From VXYL01 sp965199915 (GTDB taxonomy: Bacteria; Pseudomonadota; Gammaproteobacteria; Pseudomonadales; Azotimanducaceae): a DNA stretch of 64,000 nucleotides. The position numbers and the translations under genes were made by a program. The notes beneath the pieces are model-generated. The model made no database searches and was not told the DNA's origin. It saw only the letters and a program-made list of their open reading frames with translations. Positions 50,415 through 59,482 of the stretch are shown here, piece after piece. Location of the stretch: assembly GCA_965199915.1 (NCBI GenBank), contig OZ241348.1, positions 1,178,001-1,242,000 on the forward strand. The letters are read 5' to 3'. The first letter of the stretch is position 1. Each line of letters starts with the position of its first letter.

Positions 50415-50975
50415 TTATACGCTTCGCTCGCGCTTGCTGCCGCTCTGGCCGCCGACGCATGGTGCCGCCGCTCGCAGCGCCGCCGTCTCCCGCGCCGCGC
50501 CGCGGCCGTCGATCACCACAAACGGGAGGCCGCGTTCCGTCAATAGATCCCGGTAGGCTTGGTAGTGGCGCCGCAGACGGCGCCGATCGCCCGCGGTCTC
50601 CCGCAACGGGTCGGGCTGCCAAGGCAGGTCCGGTCGGCACAGCAGATACCGGCGCGGCGACTGCGCGGCGAAGGCGTCCTCAAGCCAAGGCGGCGCCGGG
50701 CCGAACTTGTCCCGCCACCAGATCAGAATGACGCTGAGATCCGTGTCCAAAACCACGCCCGCCTTGGCGCCGGCCACCAGCTCCGCTTCGCGCCGCATGT
50801 GCTCGCGGGCGATGGCGGCCACATCGGCCGCGTCGTAGGCGGCGCGCCCGGCAAGGTGCTCGCGGGCGTACTCCGGCAGCCAAGGCACATTGAAGGCCGC
50901 TGCGAGTCGGCGACACAGCGTGGTCTTGCCCGTGGACTCGGGGCCGGTCGCGCAGACGATGCGTGGAGCGCTCAT
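50415..50975 (-). CDS. NadR/Ttd14-like AAA-type kinase (putative nicotinamide riboside kinase)
   Basis: 186 residues. Walker A GPESTGKTTLCRRLA at the N-terminus, then VPWLPEYAREHLAGRAAYDA, VVLDTDLSVILIWWRDKFG and YLLCRPDLPWQPDPLRE, all as in the ribosylnicotinamide kinase domain of NadR. Likely phosphorylates a nucleoside such as nicotinamide riboside in NAD salvage; no DNA-binding or adenylyltransferase domain is fused here. Confidence 0.8.
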   Translation of the reverse strand: MSAPRIVCATGPESTGKTTLCRRLAAAFNVPWLPEYAREHLAGRAAYDAADVAAIAREHMRREAELVAGAKAGVVLDTDLSVILIWWRDKFGPAPPWLEDAFAAQSPRRYLLCRPDLPWQPDPLRETAGDRRRLRRHYQAYRDLLTERGLPFVVIDGRGAARETAALRAAAPCVGGQSGSKRERSV

Positions 50976-51147
50976 CGCGGCGCTCGTTCCAACCGGCGGC
51001 CAAGAGCGGCGACCGCGCGCGAGCGAGCCGCGCGCGAGGGCCCGCCCCTCCCAAGACGCCCGCTAGCGGCGATGTGCGGCGAAAGTGATCGGTGTAACAT
51101 TTCGGCAGCCTATCGCGCCGCGGCAGCAACGACCAGGAGTGGCAGAG

Positions 51148-53865
51148 TTGGCCAATACCAATACCACGCGCAATGTTCCAAAAGAGACCGCCGACCCGTG
51201 GTTGCATGCGGCCAAGACGCAGTGGCCGGCGGTTGTGCCCGGCTACTATCGTCGCACCGACCTGCTGGCGCGGGTCGAACCCTTGCGCGCGCTGACGGTG
51301 TTGCGCGCGCCCAGCGGGTTCGGCAAGACGGCGCTGCTCGCGGATGTCTTTCAGCGCTGGCGAAGCGCCGGTCGGCTGGCGGCATGGCTCACGGTGGACG
51401 AAGGGGACGCCGCCGGCATCGTCGACGCCTATTTGGCCTTGGCGTTCCGCATCGGCGGCCTGCCGATCGTGGACATGAAAGACGCTTGGCGGGATGCCGC
51501 CGAAAACGAAGTTCCGCACCGCGCCAGACGGCGAACGGAGTTGTTGGCGGCGGCCATCAAGGCGCATGGCGCCGCTTGCCTGCTGGTGTTGGACGATGCG
51601 GAACGCCTCGTCCACAGCGCGGCGGTGGACACGATCAACTACCTGTTGCAAACCGGGCCGGCGAATCTTCACATCGCTCTTGCGATGCGCGACGCCCCGG
51701 CCGGCTTGGACTTGACCAAGATCGACGAGGGCGACGGGGTGTCTTTCAGCGCCGCGGATCTGCGCTTCTCAACGGAACAAATCGACCGCTTCTTCAACGG
51801 CGGTCTGTCGCTACGCGAAATCGCCGCGTTGGAGAAGGGCACCGAGGGCTGGCCGGTGGCGCTGCGCATATTTCGCAACATCAGGGCCGCCGGCAGAGAC
51901 CAAGCCGTCAGCGTGCAGCAGCTCGCGGCGGATCGGATCACCGCCGAGTGGCTTGGCGAACGCCTGTTGCGCGACCTCCGGGAACCCGATCGAAACCTGC
52001 TCCTCGATCTGTCGCTGTTCGAATGGATCACGCCAACCCTAGCCGCCGAAGCGCTGGGCGAAGACGACCTCCGCCGCCGCATTGCGGGCCTCGGCGCGCT
52101 CGACGGACTGTTGCAGCAAGGCCAGGACAACACCTTGCGCCTAAACCCCCTGTTGCGGGAATACTGCGCGACGCGGCGTCGGCGCCAGGACCGCGGACGA
52201 TTCCAAATGCTGCATCGGCGCATTGCCCAGGCGGAAGCCCAGGAGGGCCGCGTCGTGCAAGCGCTGCGCCATGCCAGCGAGGCCGGCGACAGCGGCCAAG
52301 TCGGCAGGTTGCTCGAGACCGCCGGCGGTGTGCGGCTCTGGGCGCGGTTCGGCGTGAAGTCCTTGATCGCCGTCAACGAATACCTCTCCGACGAGGTGAT
52401 CGCCGCCTTCCCGCGGGCCGCCTTGCTGCGTTGCACCGTGCTCAGCCTGCAATCGCGCTTCGGCGAAGCGTTGCAGAAGTACGCCGCCTTGCGCACGAAG
52501 ACCCGAGGCTTTTCGAAGGACCGCGCCGGCGGCGACGACGCGGCCCTGCGCGCCGACCACATGCTCGTGCAGTCGACGCTGGTGGGCTTCCACTGCATGC
52601 CGCTGCACAGCGCGTTGGTGCGGGAAGCAGTGGCGAGCATCAACCAGATGGTGGCGGCCCCCATTGCGGATCCGGTGGTGGAAGGCGCGTTGCATCTTTC
52701 GCTGAGCATCGTCGACGGGCAGCGGGCGCGCTTTGACGCCGCCCGGCGCCGCGGCAGCCAAGCCAAGGCGGCGTTCGACCGCGCCAGCGCGGCCTATGGC
52801 AGCGTGTTCATCAATCTGACGCTGGGCACCGCGGCAATGGCGCAAGGCCGCGTGCGGGAGGCCGCGTACCACTACGGCCACGGTGCGCCGACGGCCATCG
52901 CCGACATCCTGTCGTGGGAGATCGAACACGAACGGAGCTGCAAGCCGCCCGGATCCTCCGCGCCGACCGTGCCGACGATTCCCGAGGTCGGCTGGCTCGA
53001 TGTCTACGCGGCCGCGTTTGGCGTGGCGGCGGAGTTGGCGTTCGACGAGCAAGCAGCGCTCTTCTCGGTGGAGCAGGCGCGGGAAAGGGCGCGGCGCAAG
53101 AACCTGCCGACCGTGGCGCGCTTTCTCTCGGCGCTGCGCGTCACCTGGCTCGCGCGCCAAGGCCTTGACGTGGATGCCGAAAGGGCGTGGCGGGAAGACG
53201 ACTTGCCGACGACCGAGGCCGAGATCCTCGATGTCGACCACCAGTCGTGGCGCGAGATGGAGGCGGTGGCCTGCGGACGCGCGCGTCTGCTGCGGGCGCG
53301 AGGGGACTTCGCGTCCGCGCGCGAACTGTTGCGGCAGCTATGTCTGCTGGCGGACGACCGCGGCCTGCGGCGCGTGTTGATGAACGCCTTGGCCCTGTCG
53401 GTCAGCATCGAGCGCGACACCGGGCAGATGCGCAACGCCGTGACCGACTTGGCGGACTTCCTGCGCTTGGCCGAGGAAGCCGACTACCTGCGCCCGCTTG
53501 CCCGGGAGCGCGACGCCACGCTCTACGTCCTACCCGCGCTGCTCGGCGAAAAAGGCGCGCGCGACGTTCACGCTGCGGCGGTCAAAGCGCAAGACGAGTT
53601 GCGCGCGCCGGCGCACACGCCCCACTACACGGCGCGCGAGCTCGCCATTCTGAGAGCGTTTGGCGAAGGCAACGGGAACAGCGAAATCGCCGCCGGCCTT
53701 GGCATCAGCGAGTTTGACCTGCGCGCCGAGTTCGAGAACATCTACCGCAAGTCCGGCGCCCACGACGGCGCGCATTTCGAACGCTTGGCGAGTGAGGCCG
53801 CCGCCACCCTGCCCCGCGGCGCGCGGCGGAATTGGCGAGGTTCGGCGCGCCGTTCGCGCCTGTAG
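51148..53865 (+). CDS. MalT-like LuxR-family transcriptional regulator (large ATP-binding type)
   Basis: 905 residues from a TTG with AGGAG 8 bases upstream; GTG at 51085 is a longer alternative. N-terminal STAND NTPase: Walker A LRAPSGFGKTALL (Gly59-Lys60-Thr61), Walker B-like CLLVLDDAERL; a helical repeat middle of about 400 residues; and a C-terminal helix-turn-helix (YTARELAILRAFGEGNGNSE, IAAGLGISEFDLRAEFENIY) of LuxR type. Ligand and targets unknown. It precedes the DUF2170-PspA cluster by 190 bases and might control it. Confidence 0.85.
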   Translation: MANTNTTRNVPKETADPWLHAAKTQWPAVVPGYYRRTDLLARVEPLRALTVLRAPSGFGKTALLADVFQRWRSAGRLAAWLTVDEGDAAGIVDAYLALAFRIGGLPIVDMKDAWRDAAENEVPHRARRRTELLAAAIKAHGAACLLVLDDAERLVHSAAVDTINYLLQTGPANLHIALAMRDAPAGLDLTKIDEGDGVSFSAADLRFSTEQIDRFFNGGLSLREIAALEKGTEGWPVALRIFRNIRAAGRDQAVSVQQLAADRITAEWLGERLLRDLREPDRNLLLDLSLFEWITPTLAAEALGEDDLRRRIAGLGALDGLLQQGQDNTLRLNPLLREYCATRRRRQDRGRFQMLHRRIAQAEAQEGRVVQALRHASEAGDSGQVGRLLETAGGVRLWARFGVKSLIAVNEYLSDEVIAAFPRAALLRCTVLSLQSRFGEALQKYAALRTKTRGFSKDRAGGDDAALRADHMLVQSTLVGFHCMPLHSALVREAVASINQMVAAPIADPVVEGALHLSLSIVDGQRARFDAARRRGSQAKAAFDRASAAYGSVFINLTLGTAAMAQGRVREAAYHYGHGAPTAIADILSWEIEHERSCKPPGSSAPTVPTIPEVGWLDVYAAAFGVAAELAFDEQAALFSVEQARERARRKNLPTVARFLSALRVTWLARQGLDVDAERAWREDDLPTTEAEILDVDHQSWREMEAVACGRARLLRARGDFASARELLRQLCLLADDRGLRRVLMNALALSVSIERDTGQMRNAVTDLADFLRLAEEADYLRPLARERDATLYVLPALLGEKGARDVHAAAVKAQDELRAPAHTPHYTARELAILRAFGEGNGNSEIAAGLGISEFDLRAEFENIYRKSGAHDGAHFERLASEAAATLPRGARRNWRGSARRSRL

Positions 53866-54058
53866 CACGGGGCCTCCCCCAAGCCGCCGCTTCCTCCTAC
53901 GCCCGGCAACGCCGCGACGCGCGGGCGCCAACGCGCATCTCCACGAAATCTCCACGATCTGCCGTTGACGCGGCGACATATTATGTCCTACCGTACGCCT
54001 CCTTAGGTGCCCGAACGCGGGCGAGACGAGCAAACTGGAGCTTGAGGGAGCGCAACGC

Positions 54059-54460
54059 ATGACCTTGGACGACTTGGCCTTCCACCTCAACGAACACGCC
54101 GGCGAGGAAGGCACCACCTTCGATGCGGTGGTGACGGAGGACGACATTCTGGAGGTCGTCTGCTCGAACAACGACGAGTTCCCCATCCACATCACGCGCA
54201 CGGAGACCCAGCTGCTGTCGGTCACGCCGTTGTTCACCAGCGAGGAAGTCGCGCCGGGCAACGTGGCGGAGTTGAACGCCACCTTCCTGCGCCTGAGCCC
54301 GGCGGTGCCGCTCTCCGCCGTCGGCCTGCAGGGCAACACCTACATCCTGTTCGGCGCCATGGCGCTCACCACCCGCTTCGAGGTCATCGCCCACGAGCTG
54401 GAGGTGCAAGCCGAGAACACGATCGAAGTGCTCGAGGCCGTCGAGCACCTGCTCGCTTAG
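54059..54460 (+). CDS. DUF2170 family protein (YjfI-like)
   Basis: 133 residues. The sequence DDILEVVCSNNDEFPIHITR, LNATFLRLSPAVPLSAVGL and YILFGAMALTTRFEVIAHEL matches the DUF2170 family whose E. coli member is YjfI. It is the first gene of the yjf-like cluster: PspA, DUF2491 and an ion channel follow on the same strand. Function unknown; presumed membrane-stress related from the company it keeps. Confidence 0.85.
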   Translation: MTLDDLAFHLNEHAGEEGTTFDAVVTEDDILEVVCSNNDEFPIHITRTETQLLSVTPLFTSEEVAPGNVAELNATFLRLSPAVPLSAVGLQGNTYILFGAMALTTRFEVIAHELEVQAENTIEVLEAVEHLLA

Positions 54461-54516
54461 AGCAACGACCCCCAATCCACCTGACCCACCACACCAACCA
54501 CCCGGAGGAAACCCGC

Positions 54517-55212
54517 ATGGGAGTGCTAAGAGACATGTTCACCGCGTTGAAAGGCGGCGCCAACGAGGTCGGCGAAGCCATCGTGGACGCCAACGCCGTG
54601 CGCATCCTGGAGCAGGAGATCCGCGACGCCGAGAACGCCATCGGCAGCGCCAAGCAGAGCTTGACGCGCATGAAGGCGTCCGAGATCAAGCTCAAGCGCG
54701 ACATCGCCACCTTGAACGCCGACGCCGCGGACTACGAGAAGAAGGCGATGGCGGCGCTCGGCGCCGGCGAGGAAGCGTTGGCCGCCGAGGTGGCCGAACG
54801 CATCGCCGAGCTGGAGTCCGAGCGCGGCGAGAAGGCCACCGAGCAAGCCGCCTTGGACAGCGAAATCCAGAAGATCCACGCCATGATCAAAGCCCGCGAG
54901 AAGACCATCGCCAAGAACAAGCGCGAGCTGGACAAGGTGCGCACGGTGCAGGAACTGCAAAAGGCCACCGCCAGCGTGTCCAAGAACTTCGCCGCCACTG
55001 GTTCGAGCGAGCACCGCGTCTCCAAAGCGCTCGAGCGCGTGAAGGCGAAGCAGCAAGGCTGGCAGGACCGCATGGAGGCCGGCGAGTGGATGACCGGCCA
55101 GGAGGCCGGCGACGACATCGACGCCAAGCTGCGCGCCAAGGGCATCGGCGGCGCCGGCGGCGGCGCGAACGACGTCCTCGCGCGGCTGAAGGCCAAGCAG
55201 GCGGCCGCGTAG
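54517..55212 (+). CDS. PspA/IM30 family protein (YjfJ-like)
   Basis: 231 residues, almost wholly coiled coil: VLRDMFTALKGGANEVGEAI, LEQEIRDAENAIGSAKQSLT, then a long Glu/Lys-rich hairpin and the C-terminal DIDAKLRAKGIGGAGG. PspA/IM30 proteins assemble on membranes like ESCRT-III and protect against leakage. ATG preceded by GGAGG. The Gly-rich linker and final ARLKAKQAAA resemble the YjfJ branch. Confidence 0.9.
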   Translation: MGVLRDMFTALKGGANEVGEAIVDANAVRILEQEIRDAENAIGSAKQSLTRMKASEIKLKRDIATLNADAADYEKKAMAALGAGEEALAAEVAERIAELESERGEKATEQAALDSEIQKIHAMIKAREKTIAKNKRELDKVRTVQELQKATASVSKNFAATGSSEHRVSKALERVKAKQQGWQDRMEAGEWMTGQEAGDDIDAKLRAKGIGGAGGGANDVLARLKAKQAAA

Positions 55213-55221
55213 AACCGTCCC

Positions 55222-55878
55222 GTGCTCAAGAAACTGTTTCGCGCCCGCTTCGGCCGCGCCGCCGAGCCGGGGCGAACCTTGGCCAGCGCCGCGGACCTGC
55301 GCGCCGGGGACTTGCTCACCTTCAAGCACCGCTTGTCCTTGCCGCCAGACGTGCAGGGTCAGACCTTCGAGGTCTCGCGCGTTGGCACCTACCAGTACGA
55401 AGACGGACTGCACCCCCAGCTGACGCTCGACGGTGCTGAGACCGGGCGCATCTACTTGGGCTTCAAGGCGTCGGACGCCACCGAGCTCTGCCTCTCCAAG
55501 ACGGTGCCGCGCAAGGATGTGCGGCGCCTCTTCGCCGAGGACGCCTTCGGCGGCCTGTGGGAGGAGGATTTCGTGGACTTGGAGGTTGTGGAGAAACTGG
55601 ACGCCTACGAAGGCTGGCTCGCGGATGCCTATTCGCAAGTCAAGAAGTGGAGCGAAGGCTACTTCTACGACCGCGACTGCCGCGGCGAGGAACTCTCCAA
55701 CTTCCAAGACGACGACGCCGAAGAGCTGCGCTGCCACGAGTGCGAAGACGCCACCGGCCGCCGCGGCCTGACCGTGGAGGTGTGGGCGGACGGCGAAACC
55801 GAAGTGTCGGTGGATGTCAACTGCCCGGCCGACGTGATCGAATCCATGTGGCCCGGCGAGGGCGGCGGCGATGGCTGA
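55222..55878 (+). CDS. DUF2491 family protein (YjfK-like)
   Basis: 218 residues from a GTG nine bases after the PspA stop. Features: LLTFKHRLSLPPDVQGQTFE, VSRVGTYQYEDGLHPQLTLD, WSEGYFYDRDCRGEELSNFQ and the acidic end. This is DUF2491, whose E. coli member YjfK is next to the PspA-like YjfJ. Function unknown. Overlaps the next gene by 8 bases. Confidence 0.85.
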   Translation: MLKKLFRARFGRAAEPGRTLASAADLRAGDLLTFKHRLSLPPDVQGQTFEVSRVGTYQYEDGLHPQLTLDGAETGRIYLGFKASDATELCLSKTVPRKDVRRLFAEDAFGGLWEEDFVDLEVVEKLDAYEGWLADAYSQVKKWSEGYFYDRDCRGEELSNFQDDDAEELRCHECEDATGRRGLTVEVWADGETEVSVDVNCPADVIESMWPGEGGGDG

Positions 55879-56221
55879 CGCCGCCGCTACCGCGACGCCG
55901 CAAACGCGGTTTCAAGCCGAGCGCGGCGCGCTGGGCAAGGTGCAGGTGCATTTCGAGTTTCAACAAGTCCTGCTCAAGCGCGTGCGCATGGCGGCGGCGG
56001 CGGAGAACCTCAGCTATTCGGACTACGTGCGCAAGGCCGTGGGGTTGCCGTACGCCAAGATCCAACGCCCGCGCATCAGCCTGTCGTTCAGCGCGGAGGA
56101 TTTGCAGCGCCTCGCCCGGCGCTACGGGCGGCCGGCGGACCAGCCGGCGGCGATCAAGCGCTGCGTGATGGAGGAGATCCACCGTCGCCTCGGCAAAGCC
56201 CATGACGCGCCGCGCCGATGA
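55871..56221 (+). CDS. Hypothetical protein, possible ribbon-helix-helix fold
   Basis: 116 residues. LGKVQVHFEFQQVLLKRVRM with AAENLSYSDYVRKAVGLPYA looks like a ribbon-helix-helix (strand plus two helices), and the second half (ISLSFSAEDLQRLARRYGRP) like another. Overlaps DUF2491 and the channel gene (ATGA), so it belongs to the operon; it might be its regulator. No firm family. Confidence 0.55.
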   Translation: MADAAATATPQTRFQAERGALGKVQVHFEFQQVLLKRVRMAAAAENLSYSDYVRKAVGLPYAKIQRPRISLSFSAEDLQRLARRYGRPADQPAAIKRCVMEEIHRRLGKAHDAPRR

Positions 56222-57330
56222 TCACCCACTGGCTGCGCCGCCGGCGCTATCTGCGCTTTACGCGCAACGTCGCCGGCGCCATTCGCGCGCGGCTGGTGCG
56301 CGTGGCGCTGTTGTTCTTGGCGCTGTTCTTCCTGCACGTGGCGGCGATGATGGCCTTCGAAGGCTTCAACGCGGGCCAGGCCATGTGGCTCACCATGACC
56401 ACCGCCACCACCGTGGGCTACGGCGACATCTCCGCCGAGTCGCCCGCCGGACGCTTGGCCACGGTGGTGTGCATGTACCTGCTCGGCATCTTCCTGCTGG
56501 CCCAAGCGGCCTCGGACCTGTTCGACTACCGCGCCCTGCGCCGGGAGCGCCGCCGGCGCGGTGAGTTCCAGTGGAGAAACATGAAGGATCACCTGCTCAT
56601 CATCAACGTGCCCGCCCAAGACGCCACCGCGTATTTGCGCCAACTGGTGGACCATGTGCGCAAGACGCCGAAGTTCGCGGACATTCCGGTGCAGCTGTTG
56701 ACGCCCCGCTTCCCTGACGGATTGCCGCAGGAACTGGTGGACCGCGGCGTCACGCACTACACGGGGGTGGCGGAGAACTCCGCCAACCTCGCCGCCGCCA
56801 ACGCCGACAAGGCGAGCCATGTGCTGGTGATCGCGGACGAACCGTATGAAGCCCGCTCAGACGCCCACACCTACGACATTCTGAGCCGCTTGGAGGGGCT
56901 CGCGTCGGCGCAATGCGGTCGGCGCGTAGTGGTGGCGGAAGTGGTCGACGACGGCAACCGCGACCGAATTCGCGCCGCCGGGGCGACCACCGTGCTGCGC
57001 CCGCTGCGCGCCTACCCGGAAATGGTGGTGCGGGCGTTGGCGGTGCCGGGCGCCGAGGAATTGCTGGAAAATCTCTTCACCCACGACGCCGACCGGCTGA
57101 TGCGTTTCGACGCGCCGTTCGCGAACCTCGTTTGGGCGGATGTGGTGGTGGCCTTCGCGCGCGGCGGAGCGGGCCTGCCGCTTGGCTATGTGCAAGATGG
57201 CGGCAAGGTGGTCACGAATCCGGCGCCGAGCGCGACATGCGGCGGCGATGCGGTGATCGTGCTGGTGGACGAGACCTTGGACGTGACGCAACACCTCGTG
57301 CGCCGCGTGTTGGACGGCGTGGCCGCGTAG
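56218..57330 (+). CDS. Potassium channel with RCK/TrkA-N-like domain
   Basis: 370 residues. Two membrane helices (VALLFLALFFLHVAAMMAF; LATVVCMYLLGIFLLAQAAS) enclose the pore helix and selectivity filter TMTTATTVGYGDIS, the K+ channel signature. The cytoplasmic part (DHLLIINVPAQDATAYLRQL; ASHVLVIADEPYEARSDAHT; EVVDDGNRDRIRAAGATTVL) is a Rossmann-type RCK domain. Last gene of the DUF2170-PspA cluster; YjfI/J clusters often include such channels. Confidence 0.9.
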   Translation: MITHWLRRRRYLRFTRNVAGAIRARLVRVALLFLALFFLHVAAMMAFEGFNAGQAMWLTMTTATTVGYGDISAESPAGRLATVVCMYLLGIFLLAQAASDLFDYRALRRERRRRGEFQWRNMKDHLLIINVPAQDATAYLRQLVDHVRKTPKFADIPVQLLTPRFPDGLPQELVDRGVTHYTGVAENSANLAAANADKASHVLVIADEPYEARSDAHTYDILSRLEGLASAQCGRRVVVAEVVDDGNRDRIRAAGATTVLRPLRAYPEMVVRALAVPGAEELLENLFTHDADRLMRFDAPFANLVWADVVVAFARGGAGLPLGYVQDGGKVVTNPAPSATCGGDAVIVLVDETLDVTQHLVRRVLDGVAA

Positions 57331-57449
57331 ACGGCCGGGGCGGCGGCCTCGCCGCCCATCCCTTTCCCCTCCCCGCCCTCCTCCCCCCTCCCCCCTCCAG
57401 CGCACGGACAACGCAGGTCCGACCAACGCGCTTGCCGCGCCATCTCCAC

Positions 57450-57473
57450 TACAATGCCGCGGCTCTTCCGCGG
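57450..57473 (+). promoter_or_regulatory. Putative -10 box and leader hairpin before the antiporter gene
   Basis: TACAAT at 57450-57455, then a perfect hairpin CCGCGG-CTCTT-CCGCGG (57457-57473) 11 bases before the ATG. No good -35 is seen. The preceding stretch from 57331 is a C-rich tract without a gene. The hairpin could mask translation or be accidental. Confidence 0.3.
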
Positions 57474-57484
57474 ACGCCGCATCG

Positions 57485-58645
57485 ATGCCTGCCGACATCA
57501 TCGAGTCCTTCTTCGTGATCTTCACCGGCGCGGCGGTGCTGGCGGCGGTGGCGCTCTTCACGCGCCAACCGCTCATCGTCGCCTACGTGGCCATCGGCTG
57601 CGCGTTCGGCCCGCACGGTCTCAAGCTGGTGCCGGACGCCGCGCTGCTCAGCGAGATCGGGGAGATCGGCATCATCTTCCTGCTCTTTCTGGTCGGTTTG
57701 GATCTGCCGCCGAGCAAGCTCAAGCACATGGTCGGCAAATCCGTGGTCACGGCCGGCGTCAGCTGCGCGGCGTTCTTCGCGCTCGGCTTCGGGGTGATGG
57801 CGGCGTGCGGCTTCGCTTGGGTGGATGCCGTAGTCACGGGGGTGGCGTGCATGTTCTCCAGCACCATCCTCGGCATCAAGCTGCTGCCCACCACCGTGCT
57901 GCACCACCGCCACACCGGCGAACTGGTCATCGCCCTGCTGCTCCTTCAAGATCTCCTCGCCGTGGTGGCGCTGTTGGTGGTGCAAGGCGCCCGCGGCGGC
58001 GGCGAAACGTGGATGACCATCCTCAGCGTCGCGGTGGCGCTGCCGCTGGTGGTCGCCGTGGCGTTCGCCGGCGTGCGCTACGCCATCGAACCCCTGCTCA
58101 AGCGCTTCGACGTGTTCGCCGAGTTCACCTTCCTGCTCGCCATCGGCTGGTGTCTCGGCATCGGCAGTCTGTCGCACTGGCTGCATCTCTCTTGGGAAAT
58201 CGGCGCCTTCGCGGCCGGCGTCGCGCTGGCCAACTCGCCCATCGCCCTGTACATCACCGAGAACCTGCGCCCTTTGCGGGATTTTTTCCTCGTGTTGTTT
58301 TTCTTTGCGGTGGGCGCGTCCATCGATCCGGCGGTGATGTTGGACGTGTGGCTGCCGACGTTGCTGCTGGCGGCGGCGGTGGTGGTCGCCAAGCCGCTCG
58401 TCTTTCAAGGACTGCTGCGCTGGCGCGGGGAACCGCCCGACGTGTCCAAGGAGATCGGCTACCGCTTGGGCCAAAGCAGCGAGTTCTCCCTGTTGCTGGC
58501 GTATGTGGCCGCCGCCCTCATCACCGCCGATGCCGCGCACGTGGTGCAAGGCGCGACCGTGATCACGCTGCTGCTCTCCAGCTATTTTGTGATTTTCCGC
58601 TATCCGAGCCCCATCGCCGTGGCGAAGGAACTGCGACGCGACTGA
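57485..58645 (+). CDS. Cation:proton antiporter, KefB-like (CPA2)
   Basis: 386 residues, about 12 membrane helices. Family hallmarks: IGEIGIIFLLFLVGLDLPPS, FSSTILGIKLLPTTVLHHRH, LLLLQDLLAVVALLVV and WEIGAFAAGVALANSPIALY with the ion-binding Asp in QDL. No C-terminal TrkA-N domain; the protein ends after the last helix. Probably exchanges K+ or Na+ for protons. Close behind the channel gene, which suggests joint control of ion balance. Confidence 0.9.
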   Translation: MPADIIESFFVIFTGAAVLAAVALFTRQPLIVAYVAIGCAFGPHGLKLVPDAALLSEIGEIGIIFLLFLVGLDLPPSKLKHMVGKSVVTAGVSCAAFFALGFGVMAACGFAWVDAVVTGVACMFSSTILGIKLLPTTVLHHRHTGELVIALLLLQDLLAVVALLVVQGARGGGETWMTILSVAVALPLVVAVAFAGVRYAIEPLLKRFDVFAEFTFLLAIGWCLGIGSLSHWLHLSWEIGAFAAGVALANSPIALYITENLRPLRDFFLVLFFFAVGASIDPAVMLDVWLPTLLLAAAVVVAKPLVFQGLLRWRGEPPDVSKEIGYRLGQSSEFSLLLAYVAAALITADAAHVVQGATVITLLLSSYFVIFRYPSPIAVAKELRRD

Positions 58646-58741
58646 GAACCGCACGCGCGCAACCCGCCGCAAGCCGAAACCGCAAGACGGTTCCGTTACA
58701 CTTGCGGCGCACTCGCTGGAACCCTAAGGAGACGAGGAACC

Positions 58742-59434
58742 ATGTCCGAACACGCCGCCGCGCTGCTGGAACAGCTCGCCACCCTCGACACGCCCACTGT
58801 CTGCAACGCCTTGGAGGTCGTGGCGCCGAAGCGGCGCGGCTACGGCTACACCACCGCGCCCTTGGTCTGCACACGCCCCGAACTCGGCGTCATGGTGGGC
58901 TACGCGCGCACCGCCACCATCCGCGCCGAACATCCCGCCGATCCGCGCCCGAGCCCCGGCGACTACTACGACTACATCGACAACGGCGGCCCCAAGCCGG
59001 CCATCTCGGTGATTCAAGACTTGGACGGCCACGCGCGCGGCTACGGTTCGTTCTGGGGCGAGGTGAACAGCAACATCCACAAGGGTCTCGGCTGTCTCGG
59101 CGTCGTCACCGACGGCAGCGTGCGCGACCTGCCGGACGTGGCGGAGGGATTCCAAATGCTCGCCGACCGCGTTGGCCCCTCGCACGCGTTCGTACACGTG
59201 GTGTCGTTTGGCGGCTCCGTGAACGTGTCCGGCATGAACGTGAACGACGGCGATCTGGTGCATGCCGACCTGCATGGCGCGGTGGTGATTCCGCACGATG
59301 TAGCGGACAAGGTGATGGACGCCGCCGCCGCCATCGCCCGCCGCGAAGCCGTGATCATCAACGCCGCCAAGCAGCCCGGATTCAACGTCCACAAACTGCG
59401 CGAAGCGCAAGGCAGCGCGGCCGAGATCCACTAG
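58742..59434 (+). CDS. RraA family protein (HMG/CHA aldolase-like)
   Basis: 230 residues. Begins with LATLDTPTVCNALEVVAPKR, the usual RraA-family start; GCLGVVTDGSVRDLPDVAEG carries the GxxxDGxxRD motif that binds divalent metal and pyruvate, and VNDGDLVHADLHGAVVIPHD is also conserved. Most members are class II pyruvate aldolases or related decarboxylases; RNase E inhibition is specific to true RraA, which this longer protein is not. ATG after AAGGAGACGAGG. Confidence 0.85.
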   Translation: MSEHAAALLEQLATLDTPTVCNALEVVAPKRRGYGYTTAPLVCTRPELGVMVGYARTATIRAEHPADPRPSPGDYYDYIDNGGPKPAISVIQDLDGHARGYGSFWGEVNSNIHKGLGCLGVVTDGSVRDLPDVAEGFQMLADRVGPSHAFVHVVSFGGSVNVSGMNVNDGDLVHADLHGAVVIPHDVADKVMDAAAAIARREAVIINAAKQPGFNVHKLREAQGSAAEIH

Positions 59435-59482
59435 GCGCGTCCTGCGCGGGGCGCTGCGCGACTGTGCGAGGGAGGGCAAGGC

